Assembly: GCA_029204225.1 (NCBI GenBank)
Contig: CM055108.1
Location: 25,427,803-25,491,802, forward strand
DNA from: Diphasiastrum complanatum
Lineage: Eukaryota > Streptophyta > Lycopodiopsida > Lycopodiales > Lycopodiaceae
Direction: 5' to 3'
DNA: 64,000 bases
Shown: positions 22,980-34,844 of the stretch, one piece after another
Layout of the letters: every line of letters starts with the position of its first letter
Position numbering within the stretch: the first letter of the stretch is position 1
Translations under genes and position numbers: made by a program
Notes under the pieces: model-generated
Told to the model about the DNA's origin: nothing
What the model saw: the letters and a program-made list of their open reading frames with translations, nothing else
Databases searched by the model: none

Positions 22980-24810
22980 TTTTTTGAAGTAGATTCCCGA
23001 GTAGGAACTAACTTGGTGATAGTGTCCACACAACCAAGCGTACACATTAGTCTTTTTGCACCTCTATTTTTGGACAATTGTGGAAGGGGGCAAGTGGAGT
23101 TTGAATAAGCTATTGTGATACTACAAGATGCCACTAGGTCAGGTAAACAAACTCATCATTGTCAAGATTTCTTTGCCATATTCCGTGAGGACCTTAAAAA
23201 AAAGTTAAATTTTTTAAAGGACTTGTGTCTTTACTAGAATGATTGATGAAGCTAACCAAATGCTCTTATTTAGTGATTATGGATCATTAGTGATCATGAA
23301 AAACGAGCGAACTTCCATCCAAGCAAGAATGGAAAAGCGAGACCTATATTGCATAATTAAGTTGTGAGCATTTGTGGATTTGTTCAGTGCATATGACTAT
23401 TATTTCGTGCAATGTTGTAGGACTGGTAAAACCAAGATCTTTTAGAAGCATGCACCCATTCAAAGAAGGTGATAAATACCTCCCATACAAAATGACTCTA
23501 ATCATTTTTTGCTATACCATTGCAAAACTATTGTACTTATAGCATTCAAATAAACAAATGCAACACACATTTTTATCATTTTAAAGATGTTTCAATAGAA
23601 TCAGTTTGACATGCAAAGTGTTTGGGTGGAACAAAATATTACATGCAAGAGGTGCGATTTTTTTTTATAAGAGTAGTTCATTTATCGATAGAAATTAATA
23701 CCCATTAAACAAGGAGTCTTTGTAATAGTTGTGTATGAGATAGCACCAACGTTTGACATCATGAGTTGGTGTATGTACATACTATGGTTGTGATCTAACC
23801 CAAATATTTGCACGTCAACAAAATACAAATATTCACAAGACAAAACTTTTCCCTCATGTGGAGCTTTGTGCATCTAGCACTATGATACACTATATATATC
23901 CCTAACAACTAGACAACCTATTGTTGGAGACAGAGCATGACCTTTTGCTAGAGCAAACCCCATACAATGGTGAGTCCTTGTTGCAAGGTAGCTTCAAATA
24001 TTTGCTATTATCTTCCTCACCAGACTATGAGACAGTTTTAACTGGGAGTTAATTCAACCTCAGAGTGATTCATAGCTGCAAGAGTCTCATCACTATATTA
24101 TGATCTATCCCTACATCGAGGAAGTTACACCATGGTGCACGTTTTTGCCAAAGATATTATTGAAAGCCAAAAATAGCCACACTTTTGTGGACTCCTTGGT
24201 GGAGGCCATAACTTATGTAAAGTCAATGCTCATCTTTGTCTTGAGGTAAAGCATACTTGCTTGTTAGCATATGAAAAAAGTCTTTACCTCCATGCCATGC
24301 AATTTTATTGGCTGCTTGATGCTGCAATATGGACTAGAAATAGTTTTTTGGAGGAACAAGACACTGCGTTGTGCAACCTATTTGTTGCTCAATATACTTG
24401 TGAATCTTCTACGAAAGACATGATTCTTACTTGCATATTGAGGTAGGCAAAAAATCACCTCTTTTTTATGGGTCTTATATTAGCTTTTGCTAATAAATAT
24501 CTTCCACTTGCCAAATGAGTTTTTAATCATGTAATAAAATTTTCACATGTTACTATATGCCATGACATAATGGAGGAACAAAGTAAATTAGTGGGATAAA
24601 AAAATATGGGTGTTGGTAGCAACTAGTACCAAGTTGAAGGTTCACAATTTATATCATGATTTCGTTCAATTCCTAGACTGTGTGATGAAGCCTACTTCAT
24701 GACATTGTGCTCCTTTGTATGAAACCATCGATAACATTAGCCCTACGTGAAGCCAGACATGGCTTCTTCACAAGAGGATTCGTCCTCATAAAACTACTTG
24801 CATTTTTAGG
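22980..24810 (+). pseudogene. Unassigned decayed coding-like tract
   Basis: On the plus strand, long protein-like stretches continue through isolated stops in single frames: VDSRVGTNLVIVSTQPSV and RSGKQTHHCQDFFAIFRED (22990-23200), AFVDLFSAYDYYFVQCC (23368-23420), AYEKSLYLHAMQFYWLLDAA (24265-24325), and on through SSTKDMILTCILR to about 24800. Most stops are TAG, TGA or TAA with no surrounding loss of frame, as in aged coding sequence. I recognise no motif of RT, integrase, transposase or host families. It may be an old gene or the accessory ORF of a transposon. Confidence 0.3.
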
Positions 24811-25348
24811 TATTTTATTTCACTTTAGTGTTGTGCATGCTTCTAGAAGGTAATGCAACTAGTAGCTCAAAAATATAAATGAAAATGGGAATGATTTTGG
24901 GTTTTACTTTGATGAATTACTAGGCAAAAACACATAAACTTGCCAATGTAGACTAGATGAATGGAAATGTGGCAAAATGATGATTGAGCATATGAGAGAA
25001 TTGAAAGTTTTTTTTTCCCCAAAGAAAACGTATAGTTACATGCATGATGCTAGGTTTGCAACATTCTGTACCCATTCGATCCATAATAGATGTAGAAAGG
25101 TTGTGTTATGGCTACATAAGTCAATATGCTGGATGACCTTAAGATCACACAACAATCATTATGCATACCTACTTAGTATATGTAAAGGACAATGCATAAA
25201 CATGTACTGAGAGTATAATAGGTTTGGAGCTCGGTTGGTCTAAATGACATGGATATGCCTAGATGATATGTCATAGATGTGGGAATTGACTACTATTGAT
25301 GTAGTGTCTAACGGATCAAAACAACATGGATTTTCTCTAGTAACCTGT

Positions 25349-25718
25349 TGGATTATTCTCTCATAATCCTATATTTAATTTACATCCATTCATTTATCCA
25401 GCTCTATAGTTTTATTTGTCTTTTTACACAGTTTGAGGAACGAGGAAGAAGGCTGTTTTCGTCTGTTGTCGAACTAATGACTTACATGAGTTGGTTAGCA
25501 AGTAAATTTATAGGAAGTCCTAACCGGATGGATGATAGCGCATTGCGGCTAAGCTCCAATTGCTACCTACGACCTAATTAGTTGCCCTAATTGGGTAAGT
25601 CGTGGCATTTCTCATTTGTATAAATAGCTGATCATTAGAGGGAGACTCATGATAGAAATCAAGTAAGAGAGTTTCTACTTTGAATATTGCTAGCAACACT
25701 TACTACTTATTAGTGGAA
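25349..25718 (+). repeat. Ty1/copia LTR (family 1), plus orientation
   Basis: It begins TGTTGGATTATTCTCTC and ends near AGCAACACTTACTAC. A TATA box (TATAAATA, 25619-25626) lies about 100 bp from the end. The sequence recurs in inverse orientation at 36641-37041, with matching start, TATA region and end. Copia gag-like sequence follows directly downstream, as expected for a 5' LTR. Confidence 0.8.
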
Positions 25719-26720
25719 CTCACCAGAGTTATCAGTATGTTGCTACATGAAGACAATAGCAGAAGTCAAGACACCATCATCTCACGCTTTATATGTCAAC
25801 AAAGGCTCGAAACGACAGATTTAAAAGCTCTAAACAACCCACATTGAATCATAAGCCGACACAATCAAGGAACATTATCGAGTCCATAGTCGATGAAGTA
25901 GATGTTCTGTAAGTATTGCAAATGCACTAATCATGAGATCCAGGATTGCTAAAAATATTGAAAGCAAAGAACGCCAACAAGCAAGTAGATCAACAGGCGA
26001 ATGCAGTCACAATATCATCTCAATCTCCCATACTCGACATGGAAGAAGGGACATTTATCGTTAGAGACAAAAAGACGCAAGTCAATAATTCTTGGTTACA
26101 GTGACGATAATACTCCTTACACCTTACAGTGACAATAATACTCATACTATCAAAGGTGAAGGCACTTTAAGGTTGAAGTTCCAGTATGATCAGTCAAACT
26201 ACTATCGAATGTTTTATATGTACCTAAACTCTCTACAAATCTGTTGTCAGTAAGTAGAATTACAGATTTAGGCCATAGTTTAGAGTTTGAGTCTGATCAA
26301 TGTCGAATTATCGATAAGACAAATAATGTCCTTGCACTCACGACAAGAGGCATGGATACTTATATAGATTGACTCATTGTTATTATGATACAAGTCAAGC
26401 CTTGAATACCTCTGTCCTAGTCAATAAGGCATTACTTTGGCATAATAGATTAGGACATTTGAATCATATATCTATGTCAAATGTCGAAACAGTCCTTAGC
26501 GCTTGATCTCGGCTATCCAACCAATAAAGTTGACCTCTTTGTTTGTCATAGCTGCATTGTCGGAAAACAGACTAGGATTCCATAGATCGAGTCATAGGCA
26601 TGCAACATTTAAGGATGTTCTAGATGTTGTTCACTCGGATATATGTGGTCCAATGCACACTCCATCATTGCTTGATGCTATCAAAAATGAAATTTTGAGG
26701 ACCTTACGAAGATCTACCAC
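25719..26720 (+). pseudogene. Ty1/copia gag, protease and integrase start (family 1)
   Basis: The region behind the LTR carries a degenerate gag end with a broken CCHC knuckle near 25910. A protease-like segment follows (LSNVLYVPKLSTNLLSVSRI, 26190-26255, then TTRGMDTYID), then the integrase HHCC start (LGHLNH near 26453, VCHSCIVGKQ near 26540). It aligns block by block with 48936-50210, which is a second copy of the same family. Many stops and several frameshifts are present, and integrase is lost after the first catalytic region. Confidence 0.75.
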
Positions 26721-26987
26721 GACCTACATGCATGTGAGGTTGCACATCTATCAAAGTATGATGGATCAAATTGAGATTGAACAAGCTATCTACTACACTT
26801 TGAATCTAGGCAAGAGCTCAATCACATCAACAGTTACAATCATCCAAAGCCAAGCAAGGTTCTCACATCCACATGAAAAAACTAAGTAAAAATCACTATG
26901 TGGACCAAAATCAAGCACCTTGCTCTCGAGTAGAGAGAGAATAGACAAAGTAGTGGCTTGAGATCTAGCATGAGAAATGCTCAGATT

Positions 26988-27184
26988 TTATTGGACCCCA
27001 TGGATTTCACCTCTCATATTGATTGGGCCTTTAGATTCTCACCTCTCTCCATGATTGGACCGAGTAGCTTGAACTTCACAATTTGATTGGTCAAGTGATT
27101 TGCCACTCTAAACATGATTGGGACAAAGATTTTGAACCTCTTAATGTGATTGGCTTTATGATCTACAACTTTGAATTTGATTGG
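26988..27184 (-). repeat. Seven-copy CCAAT array with 32-bp period
   Basis: TGATTGG (first copy TTATTGG) recurs at 26988, 27020, 27052, 27084, 27115, 27147 and 27178, spaced 31-32 bp. On the minus strand each reads CCAATCA, a CCAAT box. The spacers are diverged, so the box and the spacing are what is kept. The array lies downstream, on the minus strand, of the copia relic at 27470-28310, where the 3' LTR promoter (U3) is expected. Confidence 0.8.
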
Positions 27185-27469
27185 GCCAAATTTGACATTG
27201 AGATGTGAATTTCGTTGCATACTAGCAAAATACCAATCCTTACATTTTGTGACACATGTCATCATCTCACTAGAACTCGAGTTGGATGCCTCTTGACTTT
27301 TCAAAATCAACATAAAAATATGTACGAGGTGGTGGTCGACATAAATCCAACCCCATCATGGCATCTAGCAAGGAAAATAACTAGTCTAATTTTACCAACT
27401 TTTACACTCCTTAAAATAGAACTAGTTATGCAATATTTTGCAAGATAGATTTGCTAACAACTTCCAAGG

Positions 27470-28310
27470 CTAATCTATGCTTAATAAATGAAGCCTTAAG
27501 CAAAGGCTTAGTGAGAAGATCAGCCACACATGACGTAGTATCCACATGCTCCAAAATGATGTCCTTTGCTTGAACTTTCTCTCCCACAAAGTGGTGTGCC
27601 ACTTCGATATAGGATTTGAAGCAAGACCTTGGGCTGAAATGTTGTCACACATGATGATGGGAACATCTTCACTTGTGATGCACTTTAGCTCCACCAAAAG
27701 ACGCTTGATCCACAAAATTTCCTTGGTAGTTTTGGTGAGTGCCTTGTATTCAGCTTGAGTTGATGAGAGTGAGATAGAGTCTTGCTTCTTTGAGAGCCAA
27801 GAGATGACTCCACTTCCAAGATATATAGAAAATGCACTCACGGACTTTCTATCAAGCTTATCACTTGCAAAATCCAAATATGACAAGCCAATCAAGCAAA
27901 ATTTATCTCTTTGATACAAGATTCCATAATCTAGAGTGCTAGAAAGATACCTAAGCACTCTCCTGGCTAACTTCCAATGATGGATCAAAGGAAATTGTAT
28001 ATATTGGCTCAATCTATTGACACAAAGCTAAGATTAGGTCTAGTAATAGTGAGCCAAATCAAGGAACCTATGAGACTCCTATAGAGGGTGATGTCCATGA
28101 AGGATCTTTCATGATCATCTATTGGATTCCTTACATGGTACTCCATGGGAGTATCTATGGCTTTGCAGTTATCCACATTGAATCTCTTAAGAAGTGAAGT
28201 AGCATACTTGTATTGACAAATAAAACTATAAGATGATGTCCTATCTACTTCAAGATCCAAAATATAGTGCAAAGATCCAAGATCTTGCATTTTAAACTCT
28301 TTTCTTAGAG
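27470..28310 (-). pseudogene. Ty1/copia RT end and RNase H
   Basis: Read from 28290 downwards: MQDLGSLHYILDLEV, YATSLLKRFNVDNC, TPMEYHVRN, YRSLIGSLIWLTITRPNLSF (RT connection), then YLDFASDKLDRKSVSAF, ISWLSKKQDSISLSSTQAEY and IIMCDNISAQGLASNP (RNase H, with the Asp of CDN). One frameshift at about 28010 joins two otherwise open frames, making this the best preserved copia piece in the window. The N-terminal RT half with the catalytic YVDD is missing. It belongs to another copia lineage than the family at 25.3 kb. Confidence 0.9.
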
Positions 28311-29137
<827 letters not shown>

Positions 29138-29169
29138 AGACTCCAAAGTTTATAAGACGTGAGGGTGGA

Positions 29170-29560
29170 CTTGTACTCAATAATTCTACCAGGAACAAAG
29201 GGTACTTGACAACTTTTAGATTGGCAGTAGTCATAAGAGGAAAGGTCACCAATGTCACAGATGTCTTGAGAAAAGATCTCGAGCTGAGAGGAGTAATGTC
29301 ATTTTCATTTTCCAAGCACATGAACACTTTTCTAATGTGCATATTACAAAACTTTTTCTCTTCTTCAAATCTTTCAACGAAATCATTAAGACAATTGTAA
29401 AGATTTTCAATTAAACTCAAAGTGTCTTTCTTCTTCACAAATTCAAGATAAATCTTTACCTAGTCAATAATTTCAAGCGGATCAATCAAGCAAAGAATCT
29501 TATCCTCGGGTCCAGCAGAAGAGCATGTAGCCCTATCAGCGTTAATGACAAAATTATGCA
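29170..29560 (-). pseudogene. Unassigned coding-like fragment
   Basis: Read downwards from about 29560 in one frame: HNFVINADRATCSSAGPEDK, ILCLIDPLEIID, one stop, then VKIYLEFVKKKDTLSLIENL, YNCLNDFVERFEEEKKFCNM and SRSFLKTSVTLV, about 130 residues in all. The composition looks like real, soluble helical protein. It runs straight into the 266-bp AG array. I do not recognise the family. Confidence 0.3.
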
Positions 29561-31300
29561 TCTCAACGACCTTTTTCATATAACAAATCAGTGTATGAAC
29601 AAAAAATTTAGGCGGAGGAAGGGCCTCCCCATAACCCAAAGAGGCAACATCCTGAAACCATCCTATAAACTAAACCCTAAAAACAGACCTTTGTTAGCTT
29701 ATGAATGGGATACAGGTAAAGATTCCGGTGCTATCCCACAACCAAGGAAAAGTCTGATTTACACCACCAGGATGCATAGAGAGAGATACAAAATAGCACT
29801 TAGTTCCTCTTGACAAAGCAAGACTGAAACTTTTTGAAGCCTTTATTCATAATCCAACAAGGTAAAGTACAACTGAAAAGTGAAATACAGTACTAGAAAG
29901 CACCATAAAGCATAACCACTCTCAAGACATCCAGCTGATACTTGCACCATCCCACACGACAAAATCGCACAAGTTAGTTATGTGAGGAAGACAAGTGTCA
30001 TAGCTGAACGTCAGTTGTTATTGATGTCCAAAAGGAGTTATACTACTTAACAACTTTGAATAGCAATTTGAAACATAGTCCAGTCTTTCCAAGCAAACAA
30101 TATTTTGGCGATAGGCCAAGCCATTATATCACCGTATCAGGGCAAGTGCCATGCTGATCAGCTTATGGTCAATTGGTCCGTATCAGTTCATTTTTAGTTA
30201 TGCACTAAATATGAAAAGTTTAAACCGTTTTTGTTTTGCTTAGCCAAAAGTCTTGGTGTGGACACGTGTGCTGGTATTAGAGCAAATCCATGATGCTATG
30301 CTAACCCAAGTGACCCTTACAGAGCAAGGTGTGTGTGTCACGCATTGTTGTCCATACTCTTGAGCATATCCATGTTTTCTAGTTATATCTCACCAGAAGT
30401 CTAAAGTAACACTTATTAGGGTACGTTTAGGATTTGCCATGATTGTTTCTGCGCAAAACTATGTCGTATAGAGATCATATATCAATCATGGTTCACGGAC
30501 ACTGCTTCGGATAGACTTCATTAGTTATGGGTGAGAAGTTCCCAAGGTTTCCTTTAAGGTATTAGGGCAGATCCGCCATTCTAACCCTTTTGTATAAACT
30601 ACGTATCTTATGCATATCCATGCTGTCTAAGACCATTTTATTGGATTCCTCTCTTTTTAGAGTTATTGACAGGGGTTTCTTAGAGAATCAATTGGTCAAT
30701 TCAGCTTTATGGATATGGTATCTTTTATATTAGTTGTATTTTCATAATAAAGAAAAAGTAGTGTCTAATGAGAGTAGATATAAAGTAAAGTGCATCCCTT
30801 TCCTCTTCGTGCTTACATATAAGAACCAAAAAAGTCATACCTGAATGTTCATAGACGAGACTTCTTGGGAGGCTGCCATTGCTATTTTTTTTGTAAGGTT
30901 TTATTCTTTACTTCATAACGACAACCAAACGTCTTTTCAGTCTATAGAATGTTTAAGAGTTTATGCTAGAACGTTAAGATGAAGTGTATGGAATATGCTA
31001 AAATATTTGCATTGTAAAAACCCGGTAGATATTCATACCTGTGTTTGGAGTACAATGATGTTTGGTTCTAAAATGAATCAAAATATGCGTGATAAAAGGC
31101 CGTAGTAACCAATCAGTGCTACATTATCACATGTATTGATAAGCGTTTTAGTATCGTATTTAGTGAGTAAGCAATCATTGTTTAAACCAAAAGATGTATG
31201 AATTACTCTAAAGTTGAGCTGAAAGGCAACCATCTATACTTTGTAGGATAAGAGAGGGTTTCTTCAAACGTAGCATCAGAAAATAGTGAGTATTGCTTGT
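29561..31300. other. Intergenic, nothing recognised
   Basis: No long frame, domain or internal repeat that I can support. Confidence 0.4.
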
Positions 31301-31511
31301 TGTCCATTGTTGGTCAGCAAGCCATTCAATTTACGTATATTCAGAAGGTGAGTTCTCTTGTTGTCCATTGCTGGACATAATAGTGACCTTAGTAAAAATG
31401 AAAAAAGGTGTTTGATGTCCATCGTTGGACAGGATACACCTTATCCATTGATTCCTCACTTATAAATGGAAGGTTTAACACCTGTCCTTAACACTTGTCC
31501 ATCGTTGGACA
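31301..31511. repeat. Four-copy inverted motif TGTCCA-N4-TGGACA
   Basis: A 16-bp imperfect palindrome (TGTCCATCGTTGGACA or close variants) occurs at 31301-31316, 31362-31377, 31416-31431 and 31496-31511. The half-sites TGTCCA/TGGACA are kept in three copies, and the first has TGGTCA. Spacers (54-80 bp) are unrelated to each other. It lies upstream of the coiled-coil ORF at 31.74 kb. Confidence 0.8.
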
Positions 31512-31739
31512 TCTACACTTATTTATGTTTAAGTTGAAGCCACGAAGAGGCATTTGATGATGCCCTTCCAACGCTGCCCATTTATAACAAAGAGTGAAGC
31601 ATTCATATGGGAATGCGGCTCAGCACTACTACTAAAGCAACTCCACAAAGGGATTTGACATAATGAGGAGCCATCATTGCGGCTAGAATGGCGTGCTGTC
31701 CCACACCAAGTTAGCCAAAGCCCCTCTTGAACCATATAA

Positions 31740-34104
31740 TTGATTCAAGACTGTTTCTGGAGAGCTCAAACGAGCTATTAAGGCCAATACTAAGTAGCAG
31801 TTCGCTGCCGACTCTTTATTGTCCCTTTTAGCCGCTTCTCACTTAGAAAATAGAATCCATGGCTTCCACCTGGATTCTGTGCTTTCGGTCTACGAAGAAG
31901 CACCGGCAGAGTCATCTCACCAGGCCTCGAGTTCTCATAGTCGTCGTCGTCCACACAACGAGATCGTTATTCTTGACTCACCTTCCGCGTCACGACGTCG
32001 CACTAGGCATACCTCGTCAGCTGCACTTCCACCCCCTACTGTTGTTCACACTGAACTTCCCATTCCCCCAGCCTCTGATGCTTCCCTCATCTCTGCTTCC
32101 ATTCAAGGATAGTCTGTGATCATTGGGCCTACCACTCCCATTACAGCTGCCCAGGCTGTCACCCCCACACACCGAAGCCACCTCACCAAACACATAGTTC
32201 TTCATGGATATGTTCGATGATTCCGACCCCCTTGGGGCCACCAAAATTTTTGAAATGCCCCAGAGCCCTGCACCCTTTGAATAGCAATCCCCTGGAAGAG
32301 GATTCAGACATATCCATGAATCTACTGTTGGTGTTGAAGATGTTAGCCAACCACCTCATATGGAAGACAATCTAGCCGCACTTTAGGTCAACAAAGCTAT
32401 ACAATCACCAAAACAGTTTGACGCCACAGTGCCTGAAGGGTTTGAAGAGGAAGACCTTTTTGAAGAAGAAGACATAGTGGCGCCTATTCCACGCCAACCA
32501 AGGACAGCTCCATCAGGTCCTCCTGTTGCTGCCGCCTCCACAACCGTCGATTCTGGTGATGCTCTAGGTTTGGTTTCAAGCCTTGTGCAAGTGATCCAGT
32601 CGATGCTGGATAAGAAGAGGAAAATGGAGCAGAGAATCTTTGATCTGGGGTCCGAAAACACTATGATCAGCCAGAAACTTGTCCAGCTGGATCGAGAGTT
32701 GAAGTTTCCAAACAACACGAAGACAAGGCTGAAGCCGAAAAGAAGTTGGCCCAGCAACAAGCTGATCGCTTGGAAGACTACATCAGCTCCCTGCAAAACG
32801 CCCTGACAACCGCACAGGATCAGGTGGATAAGACCATGCAGGATGCACAACAACAAGTGCAGCTGCTGAAGGGGCAATTACAGATGGCTGAACAAGATCG
32901 CATGTGGCTTCAAGGTGAATTGGATGCGACCACCCTTGAGCGTGATGCATATTTTCAAACACAAATACTAGATCATCCGGTCACACCGACGGAGATTGCG
33001 TATTTGTTCAAGAAAGTGGAGACATACAAAGTGGCCCTTCAGGGACTTTAAGGCCGCTTTGACAAGTTCAAATGAGCAGCTTCAATCGAGTTGGCAAAGG
33101 CTAAAGAGACCATCACTGTCTATGAAAAAGCAGCCGCCCGAGTGTTGGAAGCCGGACGACAAATCCCCGTACCGGTCATGCCGCAATTCTCCCCTCCGCG
33201 CCAAGAAGCCGTACCAATGGATACAAGGGTTCATTTGAGCATGGACCAGGGGGGAGCTCTAGATATAGCAGACCAACCGCTAACCATACCAGTAGTACAA
33301 GAAAGTCCATCTTCATCAAGGACAACACCTCTATTCAGAAGGCCCATCAGTGTCGAGGACCAGATCCAGACCTTCTTAAAGCAACATCCACATGAGTCCT
33401 CATGTGGTGGATGGGTTCTGAAGTTTAAAACCTCCGAGATCGAGGCCGACAAAGAGTTGGACAAAATACCTGCATTGGGAGAGCAGCCGACATGGAGAGT
33501 CACGATTTTTGAGAAAACTCTAGAATCAATTAGGAGTTACGTCGCTAGCCCTCGCCAATTGCGAGTAGATCCCTATTACGTGCCAATGTCGTGAAGAAAT
33601 AAATGGAAAGATTTGGGATTGGCTATGGACAAGATCACCATCCATACGCCCAATTGGCCAACCATCCATTAGCCTTACAGCTGGACCATCTCAGTGGATT
33701 TCCATCGCGCTTTACAAGCCTATCAACGAGAGTATGTCCACTCTCCAGCTCCAACAGTGTGACAATCGGCAATGTTTGCTAAAGATCTAACTCTGTTGTC
33801 GTCAGTGGCAACCAGATGGGACGATTGTCTCCCTCCTCTGGCATTCGACCCAAATAAGCCGATGGCCTTAGAGCAAATCAAAGATCAGTTGTCGGTTGCT
33901 CGTTTATATTTTCGTGCGGCAATGATGGGAGGCTCCTGGGAATCACGCTTCACATCATGGACAACCTCCAAGTGGATTGCAAGAGCCCACCTTTGTCTCC
34001 TGCAACACAATTTGGATTTTAATACTGCACGTCTCGATTTTATTGAGAAGGTGCAGCATCATTTAATCAAGATTCAGCGCGAAGCCAATAAAAGTCCCCA
34101 GTAA
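31740..34104 (+). pseudogene. Extra ORF of a gypsy-like element, copy A (coiled-coil protein)
   Basis: A chain of open frames, mostly in one frame, covers about 780 codons, with a frame change over 32429-32750 and a few stops. Order: a helical start (ELKRAIKAN, LENRIHGF), a Ser/Pro/Arg-rich linker, an acidic patch (EEEDLFEEEDI), long coiled coils (32560-33110), then a conserved block (SVEDQIQTFLKQHPHESS, CGGW, PRQLRV, NWPTIH) and a C-terminal block (RWDDCLPPLAFDPNKP, QLSVARLYFRAA, ESRFTSW). The same blocks in the same order occur in copy B (43447-46661, minus). A G-rich tract and an LTR-like start follow directly. I recognise no named domain; the function is unknown. Confidence 0.7.
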
Positions 34105-34129
34105 CTGCATATTGCAGTTGTCGTGGGAC

Positions 34130-34800
34130 CGCCACCAGTTTTGGTGGGGGATACTGTTGGAGGGTTTGCGGATCTCAAGGCAACCCTAACCCTAGTTAAT
34201 AAGTGAGAGGGATTTGGCACCCTGCGTATGTAAGTCCAACCCGATGATCACATAGTTGTTTGATTGATTAGTTAAAAGTCAATAAAAGGACTTTTGGCCT
34301 TTTTATGGGACTTTTAATGTCACGGGGCCTAAATGTCAAGTTAGTGAATAAAGTTGGGTTTCCCTCCAATTTTGATGGTTCCCACACTTTTTTTAAATTT
34401 GAATAAAAAGAGAGACAAGACTGGACCAATAGGATTCAGAGGCCAGGGTCCTCCTCTCTACTATAAGATGGACCAACTCGAGTTGCTCCTCATGTTCATT
34501 TCCTCATTTCAATAAAGCATATTGGTTCTCTTCAGAAATGGATTGATGAATGTTCTTGCTCTCTATCACTTTTCCTCCATCTCTCATGCTTATTTGGATT
34601 AGTAAGCTATCTCTGTTGTGGATGTGTAGTGTTAAGGGATTGTAAGTGTTAAGGGATGTGTAGTGTTAAAGAGTAGGGTTAATGGATGTAGAGATAGATG
34701 TGAATCCTCCATTCAAGTTGAAATCTGAACTAAACTATCGCTCTCATGGGAACGAACCTACGCGTGACAACTAACTCCGTCTCTTTGATGCTAGATTGAC
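34130..34800 (+). repeat. LTR-like sequence after copy A
   Basis: A GGTGGGGGAT purine tract at 34141-34150 precedes TGTTGGAGGG (about 34154), as at a gypsy 3' LTR. Within it, CCAATAGGATT (about 34427) followed by ACTATAAGA (about 34461) resembles the CCAATAGGATT...TTTTATAAAA promoter of the LTR behind copy B. AATAAAG lies further on (34512). The 3' edge is not defined; copia sequence begins by about 34845. Confidence 0.6.
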
Positions 34801-34844
34801 TAGATCTTGGATTCAGGTTAGGCAAGGAAAGAAACCCACTACAT

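Noticed and set aside
26988..27184. Minus-strand frame of about 99 codons through the 32-bp repeat as a gene
   Set aside because: The 31-32 bp period is not a multiple of three throughout, so the array does not behave as a coding repeat.
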